From an uncultured Myxococcales bacterium (GTDB lineage: Bacteria > Myxococcota > Myxococcia > Myxococcales > Myxococcaceae), in the NCBI GenBank assembly GCA_937980205.1, contig CALJKW010000079.1, positions 124,001-188,000 of the forward strand: a stretch of 64,000 nt of DNA. The letters are read 5' to 3'. The notes under the pieces were generated by a model that saw only the letters and a program-made list of their open reading frames with translations, was not told the DNA's origin and made no database searches. Below, piece after piece: positions 33,488 through 42,269 of the stretch (its first letter is position 1; every line of letters begins with the position of its first letter). Position numbers and translations under genes: made by a program.

Positions 33488-36400
33488 ATGAGAACCCGAA
33501 CCCGACTGCTCGCAGTACTCCTCCTCTCCGCTGCGTGTGGCGGTGGCTCAGATCCGTCCTTCGACCTGAAAGTGCCCGCGGGCCTCGAGCTCGCGCTCGG
33601 CGCGACCGCGAACATCGACGTGACGGTCGAGCGCAACGGCTTCGCCGGCGAGCTTTCGCTCAGCGCCGCCGCGCCCGGGCTGGACGTGAAGGTCGACGGC
33701 CTTCGCGTGAGCGTCACGGCTCCGCGCACCGCGCAGCCGGGCAAGGTCACGCTGACGCTCACCGCGTCGGGCGGCGGCCTCGAGAAGAAGGCGAGCGTCA
33801 TCATCGACGTGCTCGCGCAGGTGAAGACGCCGACGAAGGCGCCGGGCGTCACCGTCACGCTGAGCGCGATGTTCTACGCGCCGGGCGAGCTGGTGCGCGC
33901 GGTGGTCGACTTCGGAACGCTCACGCCTCCCGCGACGCTGCCCGACCTCATCGTCGTCTCGTCCGAGTCGCACGACGTCGAGAAGCTGACGCTGTCGCCG
34001 ATGTCGGGCGCTCCGGGCGTGTTCACCACGTCGAGCGTCCCGGTCGCCGCAAGCGCCGAGACCGGCAAGACGATCGACGGCTCGTTCACGCTGCCGGCGG
34101 GCGGCCTCTTCTTCGCGATGCTGCCGATCGACCCGAGCTGGCCCGGCTTCGAGCAGTCCGAGGTCGCGACGGTGAGCGACTTCGCGTGGCTCGACGGCGA
34201 GCGCCCGGGGCTGCCCTCGGTGCGCGTCGACCCGAAGCTCGCGCTGAGCACCGACGAGGCCACCAGCGTCGAGCGGCCCGCGGGCACGCTGATTCACCGC
34301 GACGGCCCGGGCGCCGGCAAGCCGGTGCAGGTCGCGGTCGAAGAGCTCATCCTCATGCACGAGGACGACGCCGAGCTGCAGCGCTTCCTCCAGGCTTCCG
34401 GCGGCGAGCTGCTGGCGACGCAGGACGTCGACGGCGACGTGCCGCACGCGAGCCTGGTGAAGGTGAACCCGGCCAACTTCCCGCCCGCGCGCCTCGCGCT
34501 GCTGCGCGCGTTCCTCGAAGACGGCGGTGAGCTGCTCGCGAGCAAGCCGGAAGCGGCCGGCATCTACGCGCTCGCGCTGATGTTCCGCCTCGACGGCTTC
34601 CTCGTGTCGGTGAACCCGCGGCTGCAGTACCTGGGCGCTCCGGCGGTGCGCGCGCCCGAGTCGACGAACCTGCTGCCCAGCATGCAGATGCGCGGTCGCG
34701 TCGGCGGCCCGGCGTGCCTGCCCGGCACCACCGGCGCGCGCCGCTGCGCGACCCAGGCCCCCGCGCTGTGGACGTACCTCGACCTGCTCGACCTCGACAC
34801 GCGCACCGTCAAGGTCGGCGTGCTCGACATGGGCTTCGCGCCGAACGCCGACTTCCGCACCAACCCGGACGGCGGCATCGACCAGTGCGACATGAGCGGT
34901 CGCGCTCCTCGCTGCGGCCCGGGCACCGCGCTGGGCGCTCCCACGGTCGGCAACAGCCTGTTCGGCGACCGCAGCTGGCACGGCACCGGCGTCGTCACCA
35001 CGCTCGGCGGCATCGTCGACAACGGCTTCGGCGCCGCGGGCACCGGCGGCCAGCTCGCGGTCCCGATGCTCTACAAATACGACCTCGTCGCGTACGCGTT
35101 CGACATCGGCGCCGGCATTCGCCTCGCCGCGAGCCAGGGCGCGAGCGTCATCAACGTCAGCGCCGGCTACCCGTGCACCGCCGTGCTCAGCGTCGGCCCG
35201 GACTTCGACTACTGCAGCATCGAGGGCCGCGTCGGCGTCTGCGCCGTCGTCACCGCCGCCGCGCACACCGCGGCCGTCGCGTTCTGCACCAGCCCGGCCG
35301 CCGGCATTCCCATCGCCGGAGCCATCGCGTGCGGCGCGCTCGCCGGCACCGCCGCGTCGGCGACCGCCGCCTGCCTCTCGACGCTCGCGCTCGGCAACCT
35401 GCGCGCGCCGATGGCCGACGCCATTCAGTACGCGAAGCGCCGCGGAGTGCCGGTCGTCACCAGCGCCGGCAACCGCCTCGACCGCGACACGGTGCCGCCC
35501 GAGCTGCGCGACATCGTCGACCTGTCGGAGCAGCGCGTCGAGGCGTGGGGCATGATCCCCGCGACGCTGCCGGACGTCATCACCGTCGGCGCGGCGCGCG
35601 AGTCGGACCTGGCGAACGATCACTTCTTCGGTGACCGCGTCGACGTGTGGGCGCCGATCCGCTCGGCGTACCTCGCGCCGATGAGCACCGACGACCCGAT
35701 GTCTCCGCTCGCCAACGACTCGATCGGCGGCACGAGCGCCGCGGCCCCGTACGTCGCGGGCGTCGTCGCCGCGATGCAGGCCGTCAACCCGTCGCTCGAC
35801 CCGACGCGCGCGAGCGACGCCGACAAGGCGACCGCGGTCACCCGCGTGCGCAACCTGCTGCGCGACACGGCGCTGACCAACACCGATCTCGTGGCCTTAG
35901 GCTTCGCGAACGACACGCGCCGCCGGAACCTGGTCGACCCGCTGCGCGCGGTGATCGAAGCGGGCCGCGGGGTGCAGCCGGACCTCGACGTGCTCGGCTA
36001 CGACACGAGCCTCAACTTCGCCGAGGCCGACGTCGCCGACGACGCCGTGGCGAGCGCGCGCCCGATCACGTTCGGCATGCCGGTCGAGGGCACCATCTTC
36101 TCGTTCGACCCGGCCGCGCAGGACCAGGACTGGAAGACGTTCACGATGCCGACGATGACGAACCGCGTCTTCGAGACGACGGTGTCGCTGCGCTTCGTGG
36201 GTGACGAGGCCCCGACCGTGACGACGAGCGGCGGCGCGGCGCTCGTCTTCTCGGGCATGACGCCGATGGGCGCCGAGCGCGTGGTGACGTACCGGGCGGT
36301 GCGCGCGTCGGCAGACGTCGTGCGCTTCGCGGTGACCGCGCCCGCGGGCGACGACGTGCCGTACCGGTTGACGGTGTCGCCGCCGGTGGCGCTGGCTCCG

Positions 36401-37018
36401 ACCCTGGCGATCGTCGACCCGGTGCTCGCTCCGGGGCAGACGCTGTGCGCGAACCGGCCGCAGCAGTTCCGCGCGCAGGGCACGTACCCGGGCTCGAGCC
36501 TCACGGTCTCGTCGGTCGAGTGGCTCATCGACGGCTCGCTGCAGCCCACGACGTCGCTGGCGCCGATGTTCACGCGGCCGGTCGGCACCGACACGTTCAC
36601 CGTGCGCGCGTTCGGCGCGACCGCGAGCATCACGGTGACCTGGGTGGCGTGCACCGCGTCGGTGGAGATCCTCCAGCCCGCGCTGGCCATCGACGGCTAC
36701 GGCATGACCGGCGATCCGAACGGGCCGTACCATGCGGTGATCTTCCGGGCGCGCGCGCTCGACGCGATGGGCGCGGTCATCGATCCGGCGACGCTGGTCT
36801 TCGAGTGGACGACGAACCGCGCAGACCTGCAGCCCGGTGGACCGACGAGCGGCGTGCAGGTGATCGGGACGGGCGCGGACATCGGGACGGTGCGGATCTA
36901 CGGGCTGGCCCCGTCGGTCGCCGAGACCCAGATCATCTCGGTGACGGTGCGCGCCTCGCCGGGCGGCCCCGTCTTGAGCACCGACACGGTTCAGATCACG
37001 ATCCGCAGCCTCATCTGA
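33488..37018 (+). CDS. Subtilisin-like (S8) serine protease lipoprotein
   Basis: An 1176-residue lipoprotein (signal MRTRTRLLAVLLLSAAC, lipobox SAAC). Residues about 25-125 are Ig-like beta domains. The S8 catalytic residues are Asp447 in VKVGVLDMGFAPN, His498 in SWHGTGVVT and Ser750 in GGTSAAAPYVAGVVAAM, with the oxyanion Asn in SAGNRLDRDT. An unusual Cys/Ala-rich stretch lies between His and Ser (about 570-640), including AHTAAVAFCTSPAAGIPIAG. The C-terminal third consists of beta-sandwich domains. It is predicted to be surface-anchored and to cleave extracellular protein, a plausible role in predation or matrix turnover. It precedes the FHA-sigma54 activator gene, 15 bases away. Confidence 0.92.
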   Translation: MRTRTRLLAVLLLSAACGGGSDPSFDLKVPAGLELALGATANIDVTVERNGFAGELSLSAAAPGLDVKVDGLRVSVTAPRTAQPGKVTLTLTASGGGLEKKASVIIDVLAQVKTPTKAPGVTVTLSAMFYAPGELVRAVVDFGTLTPPATLPDLIVVSSESHDVEKLTLSPMSGAPGVFTTSSVPVAASAETGKTIDGSFTLPAGGLFFAMLPIDPSWPGFEQSEVATVSDFAWLDGERPGLPSVRVDPKLALSTDEATSVERPAGTLIHRDGPGAGKPVQVAVEELILMHEDDAELQRFLQASGGELLATQDVDGDVPHASLVKVNPANFPPARLALLRAFLEDGGELLASKPEAAGIYALALMFRLDGFLVSVNPRLQYLGAPAVRAPESTNLLPSMQMRGRVGGPACLPGTTGARRCATQAPALWTYLDLLDLDTRTVKVGVLDMGFAPNADFRTNPDGGIDQCDMSGRAPRCGPGTALGAPTVGNSLFGDRSWHGTGVVTTLGGIVDNGFGAAGTGGQLAVPMLYKYDLVAYAFDIGAGIRLAASQGASVINVSAGYPCTAVLSVGPDFDYCSIEGRVGVCAVVTAAAHTAAVAFCTSPAAGIPIAGAIACGALAGTAASATAACLSTLALGNLRAPMADAIQYAKRRGVPVVTSAGNRLDRDTVPPELRDIVDLSEQRVEAWGMIPATLPDVITVGAARESDLANDHFFGDRVDVWAPIRSAYLAPMSTDDPMSPLANDSIGGTSAAAPYVAGVVAAMQAVNPSLDPTRASDADKATAVTRVRNLLRDTALTNTDLVALGFANDTRRRNLVDPLRAVIEAGRGVQPDLDVLGYDTSLNFAEADVADDAVASARPITFGMPVEGTIFSFDPAAQDQDWKTFTMPTMTNRVFETTVSLRFVGDEAPTVTTSGGAALVFSGMTPMGAERVVTYRAVRASADVVRFAVTAPAGDDVPYRLTVSPPVALAPTLAIVDPVLAPGQTLCANRPQQFRAQGTYPGSSLTVSSVEWLIDGSLQPTTSLAPMFTRPVGTDTFTVRAFGATASITVTWVACTASVEILQPALAIDGYGMTGDPNGPYHAVIFRARALDAMGAVIDPATLVFEWTTNRADLQPGGPTSGVQVIGTGADIGTVRIYGLAPSVAETQIISVTVRASPGGPVLSTDTVQITIRSLI

Positions 37019-37033
37019 GGTAGACCTCGATCC

Positions 37034-38464
37034 GTGACTCGCGCCCGCGGAAAGTCGTTGCAGGATGACGATGACGGTTCGTTGCATGACGATCCGTCCG
37101 CGGGCGCGACGAAGCTGGAGCTGAGGCCGCTCACCGCGGAAGACCGGCTGGGGAAGCCCGACGACAAGACGCTGCCGGTCACGTCGGGCTTCCGCGTGGG
37201 TCCATGGGTGCAGGGGTTCGATCTGCACGCGGTCGACGGCAAGGAGCACGTCGAGGTGACCTCGGGCGTCGCCCAGGTCGGCAGTGACGCGAGCAACGAT
37301 CTGCAGCTCCAGCACCCCACGGTCTCGCGCTTCCACTGCGAGGTGAAGCTCGAGGGCGAGCGCGCGGTGGTGAAAGACCTGGGCTCGACGAACGGCACCC
37401 TCGTCGACGGAGTTCGCGTCGGCCTGGGCTACCTGCGCAACGGCTCGGTGCTGCAGCTCGGCCAGGCGAAGGTGCGGTTCCAGCTCGTCGACCGGCGGCA
37501 CCCGCTGCCGATCTCCGAGACGGACCACTTCGGAGACCTGGTCGGCGCGTCGGCGCCCATGCGCGCCGCCTTCCGCCTGCTCGAGCTCGCCGCGAAGAGC
37601 GACTCGACGCTCATCATCGAGGGAGAGACCGGCACCGGAAAGACCCGCGCCGCGCAGGCGCTGCACCAGGCGAGCGCGCGCGCGAGCGGGCCGTTCCTGG
37701 TGGTCGACTGCGGCGCCATGCCGGCCTCGCTGCTCGAGGCCGAGCTGTTCGGCCACGAGAAGGGCGCGTTCACCGGCGCCACCGCGCGGCGACTCGGCGT
37801 CTTCGAAGAGGCGAAGGGCGGCACCGTGCTGCTCGACGAGATCGGCGAGCTGCCGGTCGAGCTGCAGCCCCGGCTCTTGCGCGTGCTCGAGAACCGGGAG
37901 ATCCGCCGCCTCGGCCAGAACCAGTGGACGAAGGTCGACGTGCGGATCCTCGCGGCGACCCACCGCGATCTGCGCACCGACGTGAACTCGGGCCGGTTCC
38001 GGCAGGACCTCTACTTCCGGCTCGCCGTCGCGCGCGTGAAGCTGCCGGCGCTGCGCGATCACCCCGACGACATCGAGCTCGTCGCGAAGGCGCTGCTCGA
38101 GCAACTGCACGCCTCGAAGCAGCGGCACCCGCGGCTGTTCACGAAGGAGTTCTTCGACGGCCTCAAGGGCGCCCGCTGGCCCGGCAACGTCCGCGAGCTG
38201 CGCAACTACCTCGAGCGGTGCATCTTGTTCGAGGAGCCGCTGCCCCTCGACGGAAGCGGCGCTCACCCCATCGCGTCGGCGGCGATCACCATCGGGCCGT
38301 ACACCGAGGCCCGCCAGGCCGCGATCGACGCGTTCGAGCGCACGTATCTGCCGGCGCTGCTCAAGCGGCACGGCGGGAAGGTGGCCGCGGCGGCCGTCGA
38401 GGCCGGGGTCGATCGCGTGTACCTGTACCGGCTCTTGCGGAAGCACGGGCTCAAGGCGCGGTGA
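37034..38464 (+). CDS. FHA-domain sigma-54 dependent transcriptional activator
   Basis: A 476-residue protein. The N-terminal part (about residues 55-155) is an FHA domain: VGSDASNDLQLQHPTVSRFHCEV and GSTNGT, which binds phosphothreonine. An AAA+ sigma-54 activation domain follows (about 165-400) with Walker A GETGTGKT, the sigma54-contact motif GAFTGA, Walker B GGTVLLDEIGEL and the WPGNVREL arginine-finger region. A Fis-type helix-turn-helix is at the C-terminus (AAVEAGVDRVYLYRLLRKHG). It would couple Ser/Thr kinase signalling to sigma-54 promoters. The start is GTG at 37034. The kinase partner and target promoters are unknown; two kinases lie within the window. Confidence 0.95.
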   Translation: MTRARGKSLQDDDDGSLHDDPSAGATKLELRPLTAEDRLGKPDDKTLPVTSGFRVGPWVQGFDLHAVDGKEHVEVTSGVAQVGSDASNDLQLQHPTVSRFHCEVKLEGERAVVKDLGSTNGTLVDGVRVGLGYLRNGSVLQLGQAKVRFQLVDRRHPLPISETDHFGDLVGASAPMRAAFRLLELAAKSDSTLIIEGETGTGKTRAAQALHQASARASGPFLVVDCGAMPASLLEAELFGHEKGAFTGATARRLGVFEEAKGGTVLLDEIGELPVELQPRLLRVLENREIRRLGQNQWTKVDVRILAATHRDLRTDVNSGRFRQDLYFRLAVARVKLPALRDHPDDIELVAKALLEQLHASKQRHPRLFTKEFFDGLKGARWPGNVRELRNYLERCILFEEPLPLDGSGAHPIASAAITIGPYTEARQAAIDAFERTYLPALLKRHGGKVAAAAVEAGVDRVYLYRLLRKHGLKAR

Positions 38465-38573
38465 GCTGAGTCTTCTCGAAGGCGGTGCTTGCGGACACGC
38501 GCCGGTCCGCTGCGCAGCCGGCGCTGCTCAGGGTGCACGCCTTCGTCTTTCCCTGTCGTATTCTCGTTGTCCC

Positions 38574-39323
38574 GTGTCCGCCGTCTGCGCCGCCCACCCC
38601 ACGGAAGCCGCCCTCGGCAACTGCACCCGTTGCGGCGCGTTCGTCTGTCGCCTCGACAGCCGCGAGCTGGACGGCCAGCGCTACTGCGAGACGTGCGCGG
38701 CGCGGCCCGACGTCGATTGGCTCGAGGCCTTCCGCCTGAAGCACTGGGGCAAGCGCGACGGCTGGGCGTGGCTGTTCGGCATCTTCGCCCCCATCGAGCT
38801 GGCCGCCGGCATCGCGATGCTGCTCCAGCCCGAGACGCGCGGCGTCGCGTTCTTCGTCATCGCCTCGGCCGTCTCCGGAGCGCTGTGGTGGCTGCGGGTG
38901 AAGCAGGCGCGCTGGCTCACGCTCGCCGTCTTCGGGGGCCAGGCCTTCTTCGTCGCCGCGACCGTCAACGGCTGGCTCATCGCCAGCAACATCATCCCCG
39001 CGCTCATTCTCCTCTCGGTCATCTTCGCGACGCGCACGAAGCTCTTCTTCCAGATCGACGTCGACCGCGAAGAGCTGAAGCGAATGTGGAACCTCTACGC
39101 GAACAACCAGATGGCCCGGTACGCGCTGTCCGTCGGCATCCTCGGGCTGCTGGTGTGGCCCGCCGCGCCCATCGCGCTGCTCTGCGGCATCGTCGGGCTG
39201 GCGCGCGTCGATCCCGACGCGAGACCTCCCATCGGCCGCAAGGGGTCGGCGATCGCGGGCATCGTGCTCGGCGTCATCGGCACGGGCATCGGCACCGCGG
39301 TGGTCGCCGCGGGCATGTTCTAA
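38574..39323 (+). CDS. Zinc-finger-containing multi-TM membrane protein
   Basis: A 249-residue protein starting at GTG. The N-terminal 45 residues contain Cys/His pairs (VCAAHPTEAALGNCTRCGAFVCR and RYCETCAA) that resemble a B-box-type zinc site. About six TM helices follow from residue 62 on, with a hydrophilic stretch (RTKLFFQIDVDREELKRMW) in the middle. The last two helices form a DUF4190-like pattern (IVLGVIGTGIGTAVVAAGMF). No catalytic motif is evident. It is followed after 10 bases by the esterase gene and they may be co-expressed. Confidence 0.78.
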   Translation: MSAVCAAHPTEAALGNCTRCGAFVCRLDSRELDGQRYCETCAARPDVDWLEAFRLKHWGKRDGWAWLFGIFAPIELAAGIAMLLQPETRGVAFFVIASAVSGALWWLRVKQARWLTLAVFGGQAFFVAATVNGWLIASNIIPALILLSVIFATRTKLFFQIDVDREELKRMWNLYANNQMARYALSVGILGLLVWPAAPIALLCGIVGLARVDPDARPPIGRKGSAIAGIVLGVIGTGIGTAVVAAGMF

Positions 39324-39333
39324 AGACGCGCCC

Positions 39334-40488
39334 ATGATCGGCTGGCTCTGTCTTCTGGGGGGGCTCTTCGGCGCGTGGCTCTCGCTCAACGCGCTGTGGC
39401 CGGTGCGCGGCCGCCTCACCGCGCCGTCTTTCGCGGCCGCCACGTTCGTCGCCGAGCTCGGCATCTGGCAGGCGCTCGCGTGCGTCGTGTTCGGCTGGCT
39501 CTTCTGGCTCGGCGGCGCGGCCGGCTCGGTGCCGGGCCTCATCGGGCTCGGGCTGCACGGCGTCGGCCTCGTCGCGGCGCTCGGCCTCGAGGTGCGCGCG
39601 CTGCGCACCGTCGGCAACGCCATCGAGGCCGTCCGCGAGCTCGGCGTCGTCACCGTTCCGGGCCGCCTCGCCTGGCGCGCCCGCCCCTGGGCGTACAGCG
39701 ACCGCGGCGTCGAGCGCGTCGCGGACCTGAGCTACGGCCCCGCCGGCCGCCGCAACATGCTCGACGTGTGGAGACCGCGCGGCGCCACGACGCAGCGCCC
39801 GGTGCTGCTGCAGATCCACGGCGGAGGCTGGGTCGTCGGCAGCAAGGAGGTGCAGGCCCGACCGCTGATGATGCACCTGGCGGCCGCGGGCTGGGTCTGC
39901 GTGCCGATCACGTACCGCTTGAGCCCGCGCGCGACGTTCCCCGCGCACCTCGACGACTGCCGGCTCGCGCTGCGGTGGGTGAGAGAGCACATCGCCGAAT
40001 ACGGCGGAGACCCGTCGCGCATCGTCGTCACCGGAGGCTCCGCCGGCGGGCACCTCGCCGCGCTCGTCGGCCTGAACGAGGCGGGGCTCGCCGGCTGCGT
40101 GCCGTTCTATGCGCCGTTCGATCTCGCGGCGCTCTTCGGCGACTACGGGAGAAGCAGCATCGGCCGGTGGATCTGCCGATCCGCGTTCGGCTGCCGCACC
40201 GACGAGCGCGAGAAGCTGGCCGCCGCGTCACCGATCTCGTTCGTGCACGAGAACGCTCCGCCGTTCTTCGTGATCCACGGCACGGCGGACACGCTCGTGC
40301 CCGTCGACCAGGCGCGCCGCTTCGTCGAGGCGCTGAAGAAGGTCTCGAAGCAGCCCGTGCGCTACGCCGAGCTGCCCGGCGCGATTCACGCGTTCGACGT
40401 GTTCCGCGGCTCGCGCACGGCGGCGACCGTCGCTGCCGTCCATCGCTTCGCGGAGTGGGCGGTCAGCAGGTCCCGTCTCCCCTCGTAG
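39334..40488 (+). CDS. Alpha/beta-hydrolase esterase with N-terminal membrane helices
   Basis: A 384-residue protein. Residues 1-90 hold about three TM helices. From about residue 120 comes an alpha/beta-hydrolase of the HSL/BD-FAE type: oxyanion HGGGWVVGS, nucleophile elbow GGSAGGHLA with the catalytic Ser, HGTADTLVPVDQ with the acid Asp, and AIHAFDVF with His. It should hydrolyse carboxyl esters or peptidyl esters at the membrane. The final codons (agcaggtcccgtctcccc) lie in a CTCCCCTCGTAGGGGAG palindrome, which also supplies the TAG stop. ATG at 39334. Confidence 0.9.
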   Translation: MIGWLCLLGGLFGAWLSLNALWPVRGRLTAPSFAAATFVAELGIWQALACVVFGWLFWLGGAAGSVPGLIGLGLHGVGLVAALGLEVRALRTVGNAIEAVRELGVVTVPGRLAWRARPWAYSDRGVERVADLSYGPAGRRNMLDVWRPRGATTQRPVLLQIHGGGWVVGSKEVQARPLMMHLAAAGWVCVPITYRLSPRATFPAHLDDCRLALRWVREHIAEYGGDPSRIVVTGGSAGGHLAALVGLNEAGLAGCVPFYAPFDLAALFGDYGRSSIGRWICRSAFGCRTDEREKLAAASPISFVHENAPPFFVIHGTADTLVPVDQARRFVEALKKVSKQPVRYAELPGAIHAFDVFRGSRTAATVAAVHRFAEWAVSRSRLPS

Positions 40489-40498
40489 GGGAGCGGGA
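40471..40498. terminator. CTCCCCTCGTAGGGGAG palindrome at a convergent junction
   Basis: The arms are TCCCGTCTCCCCT and AGGGGAGCGGGA, pairing with one bulged base around a CGT loop. It spans the end and stop codon of the esterase gene and stops 5 bases before the end of the converging gene at 40504. The core matches the hairpin at 935-958 (CTCCCCTCGTAGGGAG). Probable bidirectional terminator or dispersed repeat. Confidence 0.55.
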
Positions 40499-40503
40499 GT
40501 GCG

Positions 40504-41646
40504 TCACCAGTGACCGACGACGCCGATGCTGCCGCCGCCGGGGATGACCGACGCGACGAGCTGCGCGTAGCGGTTCGGATCTTCCCCCGACACGAAGCAG
40601 TACGCCGCGACGGCGAGTCCCGCGGCGCCGACGCCGACGGCGACCCACGTCGCGATCTGCAGCGCGTTGATGCTCGAGGCCAGCTCACGCGCGCGCGTCC
40701 GGCAGCTCTCCTGATCCCCGAAGCACGTCTGCGTCAGCTCGGTGGTGAACCCGCTGCCGTCGCCGGCGCGGTTCGACGAGACCGCGTCGAGCACCTGCTG
40801 CCGCGGCTTGAACTCGTTCTGGTACATCGGCTCGGCGATCGCGCGATCGATGATGACCGCGCCGAGAAAGCCCGCCGCCGCGACCGCGATGCCCGCGTAG
40901 CCGCCCAGGCGCAGCCGCTTGTTCCGCGCCTCGTAGGCCGCGACGTAGTCCGCCGACGGCACCAGCGTCACGTCCTCGAGCGTGAGCTGATCGCGCTCGA
41001 CCTTCACCACCGTCACGCGGCTGATGAACCCGTCCTTCTTCACCGTGAGGCGGTGGCGCCCGCGCGGCAGCTTCACCGGCGCCGGCAGCGGAGTCGACCC
41101 GCGCGACACGTCGTCCACCACCACCTCGGCGCCCTCTTCCCGCGTGCGCACCAACAGCTGGCCCTGCTCGGCGATGAGCAGCGGGCCGACGAGCTCCTGC
41201 GAGATCACCACGAGGCTCGACACCAGCTTGTCGAGCGTCGGCTGCGGAGGCACCGTGCGCTGCGACACCACCTTGTTGTCCGTCGCGTCGAGCAGGCGCA
41301 GCTCCGCCGAGAGGCCGCCGGAAGAGCGCGTCAGCGAGCCGACCACGAAGTGCTTCACGCCGAGCGCCTGCACCGAAGCCGAGACGTTCGCGTCGCTCTC
41401 CATGCCGAGCATCTGCTTCTGGCGCTCGATCGACAGCAGCTGCCGCAGGTCGTCCGAGCTCACCACCTCGAACGCGTCGAGCTCGCGCAGGCCCTTCACC
41501 ACCGCGTTGAGCGCCGCTTGGGGCTCGGCAGGGCGTGTGTCGATGCCCTTCAGGTCGAACACCGCGAGGCCGGGCTTCGCCTCGTCGGTCTGAGCCAGTG
41601 CAACGGAGCCGGACACCAGAATGGCGGTGAAGATCCCCGGGCGCAT
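40504..41646 (-). CDS. PEGA-domain exported protein with C-terminal TM helices
   Basis: A 380-residue protein with a signal peptide (MRPGIFTAILVSGSVALA). Residues 25-140 resemble a CsgG/FlgT-like domain (GLAVFDLKGIDTRPAEPQAALNAVVKGL, VKHFVVGSLTRSSGGLSAELRLLD). A PEGA-type beta domain lies near 165-210 (VVVDDVSRGSTPLPAPVKLPRGRHRLTVKKDGF). Two hydrophobic helices are near 248-265 and 335-355, with a Cys pair (CFGDQESC) between them. A good ribosome-binding site (GGGAGG) lies about 9 bases upstream of the ATG. It is divergent from the small lipoprotein gene at 41688. Function is unknown; envelope location is likely. Confidence 0.8.
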   Translation of the reverse strand: MRPGIFTAILVSGSVALAQTDEAKPGLAVFDLKGIDTRPAEPQAALNAVVKGLRELDAFEVVSSDDLRQLLSIERQKQMLGMESDANVSASVQALGVKHFVVGSLTRSSGGLSAELRLLDATDNKVVSQRTVPPQPTLDKLVSSLVVISQELVGPLLIAEQGQLLVRTREEGAEVVVDDVSRGSTPLPAPVKLPRGRHRLTVKKDGFISRVTVVKVERDQLTLEDVTLVPSADYVAAYEARNKRLRLGGYAGIAVAAAGFLGAVIIDRAIAEPMYQNEFKPRQQVLDAVSSNRAGDGSGFTTELTQTCFGDQESCRTRARELASSINALQIATWVAVGVGAAGLAVAAYCFVSGEDPNRYAQLVASVIPGGGSIGVVGHW

Positions 41647-41687
41647 TTCGAAGCCTCCCTCTTTCGTCTAGAACTTCGGGCCCCATC

Positions 41688-42269
41688 ATGCACCGCCTCG
41701 CTTACGCCGTCGCCACCTCATTGCTGCTGTGCGCTTGTCCCAAGCGGGTGGAGAGCACCTCCGCCGCCCCCCGCAGCGTGCGGCTCATCGCCGACACGCC
41801 CGAGCGCGAGACGACGACGATCGCCGAGCTTCGAAAGGACCTCGAGATCGACACGCGCGACTACGAGCGCACTCCGCACGTCGTCGCGACCGGCGAGACG
41901 CCGCTCATGACGGCGACGGGCCTCACCGCGCGGCTCTACGGCGACGAGGAGGGCACGAAGGGCTGGAGCGTCGACAACTTCCTGCTCATCGAGGTCGTCG
42001 CCGACAACGGCAAGGTGCTCGACCGCGTCTGCATCGGGAACACCGACACCGTCAGCATCGGCAACGAGACCCTCGACAACCTCGGCCGCCGGGCCTTCGC
42101 GTTCGAGCCGGGAGAGATCAACCTGACTCCGCGCCTGCCCGAGCGCGGCGCGTTCAAGCTGCGCGCGACCGCGCTCGACTACTTCGCGGTCGGCCGCGTC
42201 AGCGACGTGTTCGTGGTGCTGAAGGCCGAGGCCCCAGAGCGCACCGGCGACGACCTCAAGGGTCAGTGA
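41688..42269 (+). CDS. Small lipoprotein, unknown function
   Basis: A 193-residue lipoprotein (MHRLAYAVATSLLLCAC, lipobox LCAC). The remainder is a beta-rich domain of about 150 residues: FLLIEVVADNGKVLDRVCIGNTDTVSIGNETLDNLGRRAF. I recognise no family. Its last 7 bases overlap the end of the converging PEGA-protein gene. It is divergent from the PEGA protein at 40504, with 41 bases between the starts. Confidence 0.75.
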   Translation: MHRLAYAVATSLLLCACPKRVESTSAAPRSVRLIADTPERETTTIAELRKDLEIDTRDYERTPHVVATGETPLMTATGLTARLYGDEEGTKGWSVDNFLLIEVVADNGKVLDRVCIGNTDTVSIGNETLDNLGRRAFAFEPGEINLTPRLPERGAFKLRATALDYFAVGRVSDVFVVLKAEAPERTGDDLKGQ

